From: an uncultured Ruminococcus sp.
GTDB lineage: Bacteria > Bacillota > Clostridia > Oscillospirales > Ruminococcaceae
Direction: 5' to 3'
Length of the DNA stretch: 11,249 nt
Assembly: GCA_937926145.1 (NCBI GenBank)
Contig: CALANW010000017.1
Location: 1-11,249, forward strand
Part shown: in pieces, positions 1 to 7,292 of the stretch
Layout: each line of letters opens with the position of its first letter
Position numbering within the stretch: position 1 is the stretch's first letter
The notes under the pieces: generated by a model
What the model was told of the DNA's origin: nothing
Databases searched by the model: none
The model's input: only the letters and a program-made list of their open reading frames with translations
Program-made: the position numbers and the translations under genes

Positions 1-51
1 TTATAATATGTTTTCACAAAAATTGCAATACTTTAATGTGAACAGGCTCTA
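1..51 (-). mobile_element. Left inverted-repeat copy, probable insertion sequence end
   Basis: Read on the minus strand this segment begins TAGAGCCTGTTCACATTAAA and matches positions 11195-11245 read on the plus strand at 49 of 51 bases. The two differences are at 24 and 29 here (11222 and 11217 there). The shared TAGAGCC tip points into the window, so if it is the tip of an insertion sequence, the element body lies outside, to the left. The sequence inside of the tip (from 52) is unrelated to that beside the right copy, which places the boundary at or next to the TA dinucleotide. No transposase gene is visible here. I do not recognise the IS family. The shared TA would fit a TA-duplicating family but could equally be part of the tip. 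Confidence 0.7.
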
Positions 52-94
52 AATAAATTATATATGCGCTTGTTTCTGTTTAGTATAAGATAAA

Positions 95-141
95 AATTAA
101 AATAATGAACCCGTGCCGACAAAATATACCGGCACGGGTTC
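95..141 (-). terminator. Rho-independent terminator of the minus-strand block
   Basis: GAACCCGTGCCG (107-118) and CGGCACGGGTTC (130-141) form a perfect 12-bp stem with an 11-nt loop. On the minus strand it is followed by an AT-rich, T-biased tract (ATTATTTTAATTTTTA), starting 14 bp after the stop codon of the last gene (156). This closes the transcription unit. The plus-strand side has only a weak T tract, so minus-strand termination is the main reading. Confidence 0.9.
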
Positions 142-155
142 TGTATGATAAAAAA

Positions 156-1877
156 TTATCTGACAAGACTTTGTTTTTGTTTTTCCCATAGCTCGTGATA
201 AGCAGAACTTGTTTCAAGCAGCTGAGAGTGTGTTCCTCTTGCGGTTATCTGACCGTCTTCGATCATAAGTATCTGATCTGCGCCCATTACTGCCGAGAGC
301 TTATGGGCGATCACAACAAGCGTTTTTCCCTTTACCATTTCTGTTATTGCCTGCTGGATATACGCTTCATTATCCGGGTCAATGCTTGCTGTTGCTTCAT
401 CGAGCAGAACTATTGGTGCGTCTTTCAGGATCGCTCTTGCGATGGATATTCTCTGTTTTTCTCCTCCCGAGAGGGTCGAACCGCCTTCGCCTATCACGGT
501 ATCATAGCCGTTCTCAAGAGCAGATATGAACTCGTGGCAGCGAGCCTTTTTACAGGCTTCAATAACATCTTCCTTGGTTGCTCCCTTTTTTCCGAAAGCA
601 ACGTTATTAAAAACAGTATCGTTAAAAAGATAGACATTCTGAAAAACCACGCTTATATTTTCAAGCAGGCTTTCCGTTGTCATGGCTTTGATATCAGTTC
701 CGCCGATGCTTATCGTGCCCGAATCGGTATCCCAGAAACGGGCAATAAGATTTACGACGGTGCTTTTTCCGCAGCCGCTTTTTCCAACAAGTGCGGTCAT
801 ACTGTGCTGTGGTATATGGAAGCTCATATCCTTTATGACAGTCGAGTCACTGTATCCGAATGTTACGTTTTTGAAATCAATATCAAAATTATTGAGCTTA
901 ACTGCTTTTCCGCTGTCGTCCATTACCGCTGTCTGTTTTACTCTGTCATAACGGTCAAGGGAAGCATCTGCAACTCTGAATGCAGTTATGTTTATAAGTG
1001 CAAGCATGGGGGCTGCAAGGTCAAAGGCAAACACTGACATTGCAAGAACAAAAGGCAGTTCCATTCCGCCGTTAAGTCCTACATATCCGCAGATAAAAAT
1101 GACTGCCGAAATGCAGAGTCCTGTCATACACTGTGAAACGATAATGGGAGTTGAAAAACGCTTTTCAAATCTTATCTGAGCTTCGGTAAGCTTTAAAAAG
1201 TCTTCCGAGGTAGCTTGGTGGCTTTTTCCTGCAAGGTTAAACGCTTTTACAACGGGCATTCCCTTTATGTATTCGATGACTGTTCCGACAAGCTTGTTCT
1301 GTGCTTCCTGCTGATTTACAGCTTCTTCCGAAGCGACCTTGTGAGCAGCAGCGAACGCAGTAAAAAACAATGCTGTCGTAATTGCCATAGCCAAAGCTAC
1401 CCACACATTGAGTACAAGAAGAAAGACGAATGATATACCGATGCCGATAACGGAAGTTGTTATCTTGCCGAGGGTGTCCATTCCGTGCTCTTCCACGAAG
1501 GAAATATCATTTGTAATTACGGAAGTAACGTTTCCGATATTACCCTCGGAGAAAAATCCCATCGGGAAACGTTTTATCCTGTCGCCGAAGGTCATACGTT
1601 CACGGGCAAATATCTCATATCCTACTCCGGATTGGTTAACATCGGTCAGGTAGCGGAATATCATTCTGAGGATAACACCTGCAAAAATGCCGACAAAAGC
1701 GGTGATGACAGTCCTTTTGCCGAAGCTGCCGTTCATTATGGTCATAAGCACATACAGCAGCATACATATCGGAACATTCGATGCAAGACTTTCAAAAAAT
1801 GAAAGGACATACGCACGGTCAAGCTTTTTGCGGTATTCGCCCGAAAGTCCCATTATTCTCTTTATGAATTTAAACAT
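156..1877 (-). CDS. Half-size ABC transporter, membrane domain plus ATPase (second subunit of exporter-fold pair)
   Basis: This 573-residue protein has an N-terminal six-helix type I exporter membrane domain (hydrophobic segments roughly at 25-50, 58-78, 138-158, 160-180, 245-268 and 275-298) and a C-terminal ATPase. ATPase motifs are Walker A GKSGCGKST (365-373), Q-loop Gln413, signature LSGGEKQR (469-476), Walker B IVLLDEAT (489-496) with catalytic Glu494, and switch His525; all are intact. The start is the ATG at 1877, 9 nt after AGGAGG; a GTG three codons earlier lies directly against that ribosome binding site and is unlikely. The frame overlaps the upstream ABC gene by 8 bp, so translation is probably coupled and the products probably form a heterodimer. 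Family members export drugs or peptides, but the IrtAB/YbtPQ branch imports siderophores; the neighbouring importer and AraC gene favour the latter by inference only. Confidence 0.93.
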   Translation of the reverse strand: MFKFIKRIMGLSGEYRKKLDRAYVLSFFESLASNVPICMLLYVLMTIMNGSFGKRTVITAFVGIFAGVILRMIFRYLTDVNQSGVGYEIFARERMTFGDRIKRFPMGFFSEGNIGNVTSVITNDISFVEEHGMDTLGKITTSVIGIGISFVFLLVLNVWVALAMAITTALFFTAFAAAHKVASEEAVNQQEAQNKLVGTVIEYIKGMPVVKAFNLAGKSHQATSEDFLKLTEAQIRFEKRFSTPIIVSQCMTGLCISAVIFICGYVGLNGGMELPFVLAMSVFAFDLAAPMLALINITAFRVADASLDRYDRVKQTAVMDDSGKAVKLNNFDIDFKNVTFGYSDSTVIKDMSFHIPQHSMTALVGKSGCGKSTVVNLIARFWDTDSGTISIGGTDIKAMTTESLLENISVVFQNVYLFNDTVFNNVAFGKKGATKEDVIEACKKARCHEFISALENGYDTVIGEGGSTLSGGEKQRISIARAILKDAPIVLLDEATASIDPDNEAYIQQAITEMVKGKTLVVIAHKLSAVMGADQILMIEDGQITARGTHSQLLETSSAYHELWEKQKQSLVR

Positions 1878-3615
1878 TTTCAGCACCCTCCTTTACGGCG
1901 ATATTCCAGCTGCCTGCTTCAAGGCTCATCTGCCACAGCCTGCGGTAGATACTGCTGCTTTTCATAAGTTCGTCATGAGTGCCGTTTGCAGAAACCTTGC
2001 CGCCGTCAAGCACAACTATATTATCGGCATCTGCGATAGTTCCGAGCCTGTGAGCTATCATAATGACAGTCCTGCCCTTTGTAAGTTCATTCAGAGCATT
2101 TGTTATAAGCTCCTCATTTTCAGCATCGGTGTATGCAGTGGCTTCATCGAGGATTATTATGGGCGCATTTTTCAGTATTGCTCTCGCAATGGTTATACGC
2201 TGACGCTCGCCGCCCGAAAGCTTTCCGCCGAGAACGCCAACCTCCGTATCATAGCCGTGGGGAAGCTTTGAAATGAAGTCATGGCAGGCAGCTGCCTTTG
2301 CCGCCGCCGTCATTTCAGCCATTGTCGCGTCCTTTTTTCCCATGCGGAGATTATCGGCAATTGTACCCTTGAAAAGAAAATTATCCTGTGCAACGTATGC
2401 TGTCATATTCATAAGAGTATCGAAGGTGTATTCACGGATATCTCGTCCTCCGATGGTAATACTTCCGTCAGAAACGTCCCAGTAATGGACAGCAAGCCTT
2501 GCGGCGGTGGATTTTCCGCTGCCCGATTCGCCCACGAGGGCTGTTTTTTTGCCCTGCTTTGCTTTGAAACTCACATTTTTGAGAACGTCCTTATCCTTGT
2601 ATGCAAATGTAACGTTTTTAAATTCAACATCAAAGCTTTCGGGCATTTCGGAAACATTTCCCGAATGAACGTCCTCGGCGCTGTAAAGTGCTTCAAGCTG
2701 TTTTACGGTATAATCCACCTGCGGGAACATCGGGAAGAAGTTTATCACCCTTGTGAGCGGTCCGCTCATACTGAGATCAAGCATAAGAACGAATATCCAT
2801 GTGTTAAGGTCAAGCGTGCCGTTGTAATACATTATCGCACCCACGGGCAGCGTGAGCAGAACAGTGCAGGGCATTCCTGCATAAACGAGCGACATCGAAC
2901 GCCAGCTTTCCTTGAACCAGTCAAGAGTAAATACCTTGTAATTCTCCACAGTGTCGGAATATTTTTTGAATGAGATTGTCGTCTGACCGAAAATTTTTAT
3001 TACTTCCATTCCCGAAACATATTCGACAACGGCGTTGTTGAGCTTTGCGCCTGCTTCGTAATAAAGCGGCATTTTCTTGACTCCCGACTTCATCATCAGT
3101 CCCATTCCGATGATACCGAACGGAAGAGATGCAAGGGAAAGAAGTCCCATTCTCCAGTCCGTCACAAAGATTACCGCAAGCACAATAAACGGCATAACAA
3201 GATTGGGTATCCCCTCGGGAAGCATATGTGCAAGCATAAGTTCGATGCGTCCTATCTCTTCCACAAAGCTTTTCTTGTATTTTCCCGTTCCGCCGTTTGC
3301 GACCTCGCCGAGCGGCTGGTGCATAAGATTGTCTGCAAGCTTTACACGCATATTGTAAAGAGTGCCGAAAGCTCCCTCGTGGGAAAGATTTAGACCCTCG
3401 CCGTACAGTACATATTTTACCGTAAAGCAAAGCAATATAAGTGCAGAAGTTCGCACAACATCTGCCATTACCGCAGTTTCGCTGATATATTCACCGATAA
3501 GACCGCTTATGAGAAAATACGGAATGACTCCTATGGGAACGCTTATCGAGATAAGTGCAAGCGCCGTGAAAATGTGCCGTCTGTACTTTCCCGCATACTT
3601 TAAAATAGATGACAT
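1870..3615 (-). CDS. Half-size ABC transporter, membrane domain plus ATPase (first subunit of exporter-fold pair)
   Basis: This 581-residue protein is a full-length exporter-type half transporter. Hydrophobic membrane segments lie roughly at 15-42, 54-72, 136-153, 156-175, 245-265 and 272-292, and are followed by an ATPase with Walker A GESGSGKST (362-370), Q-loop Gln410, signature LSGGERQR (466-473), Walker B IIILDEAT (486-493) with Glu491, and His522. The D-loop reads AYTD (494-497) instead of the usual SALD; I recall similar A-F/Y-x-D variants in siderophore-type IrtA/YbtP relatives, unverified. The ATG at 3615 follows a very strong AAAGGAGGAG site. It is the first gene after its own promoter module (3630-3742) and is overlapped by the partner gene. 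Likely membrane heterodimer with the downstream product; substrate unknown, with metallophore import, peptide export and drug efflux all possible. Confidence 0.93.
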   Translation of the reverse strand: MSSILKYAGKYRRHIFTALALISISVPIGVIPYFLISGLIGEYISETAVMADVVRTSALILLCFTVKYVLYGEGLNLSHEGAFGTLYNMRVKLADNLMHQPLGEVANGGTGKYKKSFVEEIGRIELMLAHMLPEGIPNLVMPFIVLAVIFVTDWRMGLLSLASLPFGIIGMGLMMKSGVKKMPLYYEAGAKLNNAVVEYVSGMEVIKIFGQTTISFKKYSDTVENYKVFTLDWFKESWRSMSLVYAGMPCTVLLTLPVGAIMYYNGTLDLNTWIFVLMLDLSMSGPLTRVINFFPMFPQVDYTVKQLEALYSAEDVHSGNVSEMPESFDVEFKNVTFAYKDKDVLKNVSFKAKQGKKTALVGESGSGKSTAARLAVHYWDVSDGSITIGGRDIREYTFDTLMNMTAYVAQDNFLFKGTIADNLRMGKKDATMAEMTAAAKAAACHDFISKLPHGYDTEVGVLGGKLSGGERQRITIARAILKNAPIIILDEATAYTDAENEELITNALNELTKGRTVIMIAHRLGTIADADNIVVLDGGKVSANGTHDELMKSSSIYRRLWQMSLEAGSWNIAVKEGAENV

Positions 3616-3629
3616 TTAGCTCCTCCTTT

Positions 3630-3646
3630 ATTAGCATTGGCTAACC
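3630..3646 (-). promoter_or_regulatory. GGTTAGC-N4-GCTAAT palindrome, candidate operator B
   Basis: On the minus strand it reads GGTTAGC CAAT GCTAAT, 14 nt upstream of the first exporter-fold ATG and just before its ribosome binding site. The same half-sites with the same 4-bp spacing, but a different spacer sequence, occur before the importer operon (9832-9848). Conservation of arms but not spacer is typical of a protein-binding dyad. GGTTAG resembles half-sites of DtxR/IdeR-type iron regulators, but the spacing differs from the classical iron box, so the regulator is unknown. As RNA it could also fold into a small hairpin. Confidence 0.6.
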
Positions 3647-3650
3647 AACA

Positions 3651-3680
3651 TAAAATAAAAAGGCACACTTTTTGTGTACC
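3651..3680 (-). terminator. Terminator-like hairpin between the AraC gene and the exporter pair
   Basis: On the minus strand GGTACAC (3680-3674), loop AAAAA and GTGTGCC (3668-3662) form a 7-bp stem with one G-U pair, followed by TTTTTATTTTA. It probably terminates the importer/AraC transcript. The predicted start of the exporter transcript (about 3680) falls on the first bases of the 5' arm, so the same sequence would form a 5'-terminal stem-loop on the exporter mRNA. Confidence 0.75.
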
Positions 3681-3685
3681 TCTTA

Positions 3686-3742
3686 ATTATAGATTCAATG
3701 CAGTTTTTTTTCTACTCCGAAAAACGTTTTTTTTGCTCCGAA
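3686..3742 (-). promoter_or_regulatory. AraC-type promoter of the exporter pair: 21-bp direct repeat plus -10
   Basis: On the minus strand the repeats CGGAGCAAAA (from 3740) and CGGAGTAGAA (from 3719) begin exactly 21 bp apart, about two helical turns, as for AraC-family activator sites. TATAAT (3691-3686) lies 28 nt after the start of the second repeat. With a 17-bp spacer the -35 would be TAGAAA (3714-3709), a poor match overlapping the promoter-proximal repeat; this is the arrangement of an activator-dependent promoter such as araBAD. The importer promoter at 9887-9943 has the same repeat, period and offset. The repeats overlap the last codons of the AraC gene. Confidence 0.72.
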
Positions 3743-4713
3743 GCATTATTTTTCATTCTACGGCGGTATTCGAGCGGGGGATAGCCGTAAACCGCACGGA
3801 ATGCCGAAGCAAACTTGCTTTGATTGCCGTATCCGACAAGGTGCGCAACATCTCCGACGCTCATTTCAGTGCGTCCCGAGAGAAGTTCAGCCGCATAGCG
3901 GAGCTTTTTCGCTCTGATATAAGCACCCACAGGCTGACCGTAAAGGCATTTGAAGCAGCTGCTGAGATTTGTTTCGGAAATGCAGAATTTTGATGCAAGC
4001 TCGCCTATGGTGATCTCATCGATGAAATGCTGATTTATGTAGTCATATACTTCCTTTACCGCCTCTGCGACCGTATGGGAAAAGCTTGGCAGGCGCTCCT
4101 GACATTCATATCCGCTTGCATTTATAAAGCACAAAAGCTCTAAGGTCTTCAGCACCATATAGGGCTTGCGTATCTTTTCATCGATATGATAAAGCTCCGA
4201 AAAAATATGCTCGAGAGCAGGTTTGGCTCTTATGAAAAAGGTCGGTGAATTGCTGAATAAGAGCTCTGAAATGCGTTTAAGGTCTATTCCCGCTTCGGGT
4301 ATGCGCTTGTCTATGACAGGTTGAGCTTTTTCAATGTCGATCATAATGGAAAGGCCTCTGTACTTGCCGTAGGGGATATGTGAAGATACGAACTGTGAGC
4401 CGTTTGTGTCGCTTATTGCAAGATCTCCGCTGCTCAGGAAGCCTATTTCTCCCGTTTCAAGCTCAAATTCAAAGCAGCCCTCGTTGCAGTAGTTTATCTG
4501 AATAAACCCCGGAACGGGAGGAGTGTCCTGCCAGCATGACTTCATATCAAGAACATCATAGGACATAAGTATCCCTGTCATGACCTCATAGACGTGCATT
4601 ATCCCTTTGCCGCTTCCGTCGGAATCGGAAAGATAATAGATCGTGCAGTCTTTTCCGACTTCTTCGCCTGCAAATCTGTAGTTTCTCCATGTTTCGGGGT
4701 TTATCTTTTTCAT
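3712..4713 (-). CDS. AraC-family transcriptional regulator
   Basis: This 333-residue protein has a divergent N-terminal ligand-sensing region (about 1-200) and a C-terminal AraC DNA-binding domain. The first helix-turn-helix is at about 235-259 (TIGELASKFCISETNLSSCF) and the second at about 286-319 (VGDVAHLVGYGNQSKFASAF followed by RAVYGYPPLEYRRR), the canonical AraC pattern. The ATG at 4713 follows CAAGGAG with good spacing; an in-frame start 10 codons upstream lacks this. General layout recalls PchR/YbtA regulators that sense a metallophore and activate its transport genes, but the ligand here is not known. Its likely targets are the 21-bp repeats upstream of the importer operon and of the exporter pair. 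Oddly, its own C-terminal tail SEQKKRFSE and stop codon are encoded by the second of those operators. It lies 63 bp after the binding-protein gene, separated by a hairpin, and is probably cotranscribed with it. Confidence 0.93.
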   Translation of the reverse strand: MKKINPETWRNYRFAGEEVGKDCTIYYLSDSDGSGKGIMHVYEVMTGILMSYDVLDMKSCWQDTPPVPGFIQINYCNEGCFEFELETGEIGFLSSGDLAISDTNGSQFVSSHIPYGKYRGLSIMIDIEKAQPVIDKRIPEAGIDLKRISELLFSNSPTFFIRAKPALEHIFSELYHIDEKIRKPYMVLKTLELLCFINASGYECQERLPSFSHTVAEAVKEVYDYINQHFIDEITIGELASKFCISETNLSSCFKCLYGQPVGAYIRAKKLRYAAELLSGRTEMSVGDVAHLVGYGNQSKFASAFRAVYGYPPLEYRRRMKNNASEQKKRFSE

Positions 4714-4739
4714 AAATTCTCCTTGAAAACAAATGCGCA

Positions 4740-4767
4740 GCACATCTGTTATTTCTGACAGATGTGC
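4740..4767 (-). other. Intercistronic hairpin between binding protein and regulator genes
   Basis: GCACATCTGT (4740-4749) and ACAGATGTGC (4758-4767) form a perfect 10-bp stem with an 8-nt loop in the 63-bp gap. On the minus strand it is followed by TGCGCATTTGTTTTC, which is not a strong U tract. It could be a weak or partial terminator, or a 3' stabiliser that makes the binding-protein message more abundant than the regulator message. Confidence 0.6.
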
Positions 4768-4776
4768 CGCTTGATC

Positions 4777-6459
4777 TTATTTAAGGTCAATTCCGCTTAC
4801 TTCGACATACTGGCTGTCTGAGCAGAATTCATAGCCGTTTATCTTATCGCTGTTCCATGCTGCAAGCTCAACTGTGTTTGCAAAAGGAACGCAGAGAGCT
4901 TCGTCGGGAATGGTAGTGAGGATAGTGTTGTATATCTCATTTATGCGATTCTCATCGGAGGAGCAGTCCAGCTCGGCAACGATGCCATCGGGCAGGAATT
5001 CCGCAAACTGTGCCGCAACGGGGTCAGCACTTACTTCGGGGTTCATATTGGTAATAATGGTGAACGGGTCAAATGAGCCGCCGTAGGTACGGTAGTGGAT
5101 AATATTATATTCACCGTTCATCGATGCTCCGTAGTAGGTCATCATATCCATATCGGAAACATCTACCTTGAAGCCCACCTTGCCAAGCTGCGAAGCAATG
5201 GCGAGCATACCGTCGCCGATGCTGCCGTAATCGCTTGTGTAAAGCATAGTCATTTCAAGCGGAGTTCCGTCCTTGTCCCTTATGCCGTCGCCGTCGGAAT
5301 CCGTCCAGCCTGCTTCATCGAGAAGCTGTGCAGCCTTATCGGGATCGTAGCTGTAAACGGTCACATCAACATCGCAGTAAGGCTTTGACTTGCTGAAAAG
5401 AGTATCGGCAGGTGTCATCGTTCCCTGAAAAACATCATTTGATATTGAATCCTTGTCAATGGCATATTCAACGGCAAGACGCACGTTTTTATCATCAAAA
5501 GGAGCTTTTGACATATTGAAGCCTATGTAATTTGTGAGAGTCGGCTCATCATTTATTGCTGTGCCGAAAGAGCTGTCCGCAGAGAGCTCGGTGTAAGCAT
5601 CTGCGCTGAGTCTTGACGCACCCGTAATGGCATCTATCTCGCCGCTTCTGAGTGCAAGCACCTTGGCATCGTTGTCGGGTATTACCTTTATCTTGAAGGT
5701 GTCTGCTTCGGGAGCTTCACCCCAGTAATATGGATTGCGGACAAAGGTATAAACGCTTCCGTCAAAATCCCCCTGATACATATACGGGCCTGTTCCCATT
5801 GTCATCGTCAGGAAATCATCTGCTTTGTATGTAAGGTCATCATTAAAACCGTTCGGGTTTACGATACCGAGAGGATTACATGTGGAAAGGTCGTTGAGAG
5901 TACCATAGTAAGGCTGGGTAAGCTTTATAACAACTGTGGATTCATCGGGAGCTTCAATAGTATCGATGACCGTCATAAGCTTTCCGTATGATCCGATATA
6001 CATTCCAAGGTTTACAGCTGCCGCTTCAAGGCTCTTTTTCACCGCTGACGCATCGCAGGGAGTGCCGTCGGAGAATTTAATGCCGTCCCTGAGAGTAAAA
6101 GTGTATTCCTTGCCGTCCTCGCTCACGTTCCATTTTTCTGCAAGACTGCCCTTGTATTCGCCGTCCTCATAGACAACGAGGGTATCGTAAAAATTATGTC
6201 CCCAGTAGGATATGCCGTAATTCGAGGACATTCCGCCGTGGACGATAGCATAAAAGCCTGCATCAAATGTCCAGCTCTCACAGAGAGTTACGTTTTTGCT
6301 CTCCTCAGACCGATCTGCATTGCTGTCGGCTGCTGCTGAAACTTTTGCATTATCTGTTTCAGTGGTTGTGTCCGTGCTTTCGGGCGCATTGCCGCAGGCA
6401 GCCATATTTGCACAGATCGCAAGTGCCGCAGCCGCAGCAAAAAACTTTTTCATTTTCAT
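4777..6459 (-). CDS. Extracytoplasmic solute-binding lipoprotein, SBP_bac_5 (NikA/DppA/OppA) family
   Basis: This 560-residue lipoprotein captures the substrate for the importer encoded just upstream. A charged start, hydrophobic core and lipobox MAAC with Cys22 give a lipoprotein signal, followed by a Ser/Thr/Ala/Asp/Glu-rich tether (24-57) and a family 5 binding domain. Family landmarks are YDTLVVYEDG (91-100), LAEKWNVSEDGKEYTFTLRD (106-125), GTGPYMYQ (222-229), NPYYWGEAP (242-250), ADTLFSKSKPY (351-361) and HYRTYGGSFDP (455-465). The last two read like the E. coli NikA counterparts ADTLFAPSVPY and FHRTWGAPYDP. The ATG at 6459 was chosen because GAAAGGAAAG precedes it and the lipoprotein signal starts there; an extension of 20 codons has no such support. 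By-eye alignment suggests NikA's ligand residues Arg137 and His416 are not conserved, so nickel is not assured. An acidic DSDGDGIRDKDG loop lies at 387-398. Alternative role: peptide binding. Confidence 0.92.
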   Translation of the reverse strand: MKMKKFFAAAAALAICANMAACGNAPESTDTTTETDNAKVSAAADSNADRSEESKNVTLCESWTFDAGFYAIVHGGMSSNYGISYWGHNFYDTLVVYEDGEYKGSLAEKWNVSEDGKEYTFTLRDGIKFSDGTPCDASAVKKSLEAAAVNLGMYIGSYGKLMTVIDTIEAPDESTVVIKLTQPYYGTLNDLSTCNPLGIVNPNGFNDDLTYKADDFLTMTMGTGPYMYQGDFDGSVYTFVRNPYYWGEAPEADTFKIKVIPDNDAKVLALRSGEIDAITGASRLSADAYTELSADSSFGTAINDEPTLTNYIGFNMSKAPFDDKNVRLAVEYAIDKDSISNDVFQGTMTPADTLFSKSKPYCDVDVTVYSYDPDKAAQLLDEAGWTDSDGDGIRDKDGTPLEMTMLYTSDYGSIGDGMLAIASQLGKVGFKVDVSDMDMMTYYGASMNGEYNIIHYRTYGGSFDPFTIITNMNPEVSADPVAAQFAEFLPDGIVAELDCSSDENRINEIYNTILTTIPDEALCVPFANTVELAAWNSDKINGYEFCSDSQYVEVSGIDLK

Positions 6460-6493
6460 AATATCTTTCCTTTCGATAGAAGATTGCTGTATA

Positions 6494-7291
6494 TTAACCG
6501 CTTTTTGCGGAAATATCAAACTTTTTTATCCCCAATAATGAAGAGTTTATGAGCGTTTTGGAGTAATTGCTTTCAAATATAGCTGTATCTCCCGAATATT
6601 CCACAGTTTCCAGTATTCTGCCGCTTTTCATCACAGCTATCCGCTGTGATGTGTAGAGAGCGGCATCTATGTCGTGAGTTATGAGCAGGAAACCCTTTCC
6701 CGAGCTTTTTTGTATTCGTACAAGCAGGTCAAGGACGCTTTTTCTGACCGCAGCATCAAGTCCGCTGACGGCTTCGTCAAAAATTATGTAATCGGGGTCT
6801 GCTGCAAGAGCACGGGCAATGCATATTCTCTTCTGCTGTCCGCCCGAAAGCTCCCCAGAGCGCTGTGAAAGGATACTTTGCGGAAGTTCCATTTGCCCGA
6901 TGAGCTTTTCAACGGTTTTTCTTTCTTCTTCACGGGAGCATTTTTTCAGATTTTTTATCGGTTCTGCAATGCTTTCATATACGGAAAAACGAGGGTCAAG
7001 AGCAGCTCGGCTATTCTGGAGAACAAGCTGGAGCTTTGCACAGAGGGACTTGTTTTTCCTGCGCAGCTTTGGGGTAAGGATTTCCCCGTCACACATAACA
7101 TTTCCGCTGTCGGGAGATATAAGCCCTGACATTATCCTTACAAGCGTCGTTTTTCCCGAGCCGCTTTCCCCAACAAGCGAGCAGAACTCGTTTTTATCCA
7201 GAGAAAAGCTTATGTTATCGGCGGCAGTGAATTTTTTTCCGTCCGTCACAAAGCTTTTGGTGATGTTATTTGCCGTTAAAATATATCTCAC
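6494..7291 (-). CDS. ABC importer ATPase, NikE/DppF/OppF type
   Basis: This 265-residue cytoplasmic ATPase should pair with the preceding NikD-type ATPase to drive the two permeases. It has Walker A GESGSGKTT (41-49), Q-loop Gln92 in VLQNSRAALDPR, signature LSGGQQKR (148-155), Walker B YIIFDEAV (168-175) with Glu173, and switch His206. The last part is short compared with OppF, as in NikE. The start is a GTG at 7291 located one base after the stop codon of the upstream ATPase gene; only a weak ribosome binding site precedes it, so translation probably depends on termination-reinitiation. A 34-bp gap follows before the binding-protein gene. Confidence 0.92.
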   Translation of the reverse strand: MRYILTANNITKSFVTDGKKFTAADNISFSLDKNEFCSLVGESGSGKTTLVRIMSGLISPDSGNVMCDGEILTPKLRRKNKSLCAKLQLVLQNSRAALDPRFSVYESIAEPIKNLKKCSREEERKTVEKLIGQMELPQSILSQRSGELSGGQQKRICIARALAADPDYIIFDEAVSGLDAAVRKSVLDLLVRIQKSSGKGFLLITHDIDAALYTSQRIAVMKSGRILETVEYSGDTAIFESNYSKTLINSSLLGIKKFDISAKSG

Positions 7292-7292
7292 C

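Noticed and set aside
195..1037. Long plus-strand open frame over the last ABC gene, and similar long frames opposite the other genes
   Set aside because: They are antisense to frames with full sets of ABC, permease or AraC motifs, show no domain-like composition and lack ribosome binding sites.
1878..1886. GTG start at 1886 for the second exporter-fold gene
   Set aside because: It directly abuts AGGAGG with no spacer, whereas ATG 1877 has a normal 9-nt spacing.
2921..3430. Minus-strand frame of 169 codons inside the first exporter-fold gene
   Set aside because: It is an out-of-frame shadow of the ABC gene, with basic low-quality composition and no start signal.
6460..6519. Twenty-codon N-terminal extension of the binding protein
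   Set aside because: It would put a polar stretch before the lipoprotein signal, and the ribosome binding site lies just before the ATG at 6459.
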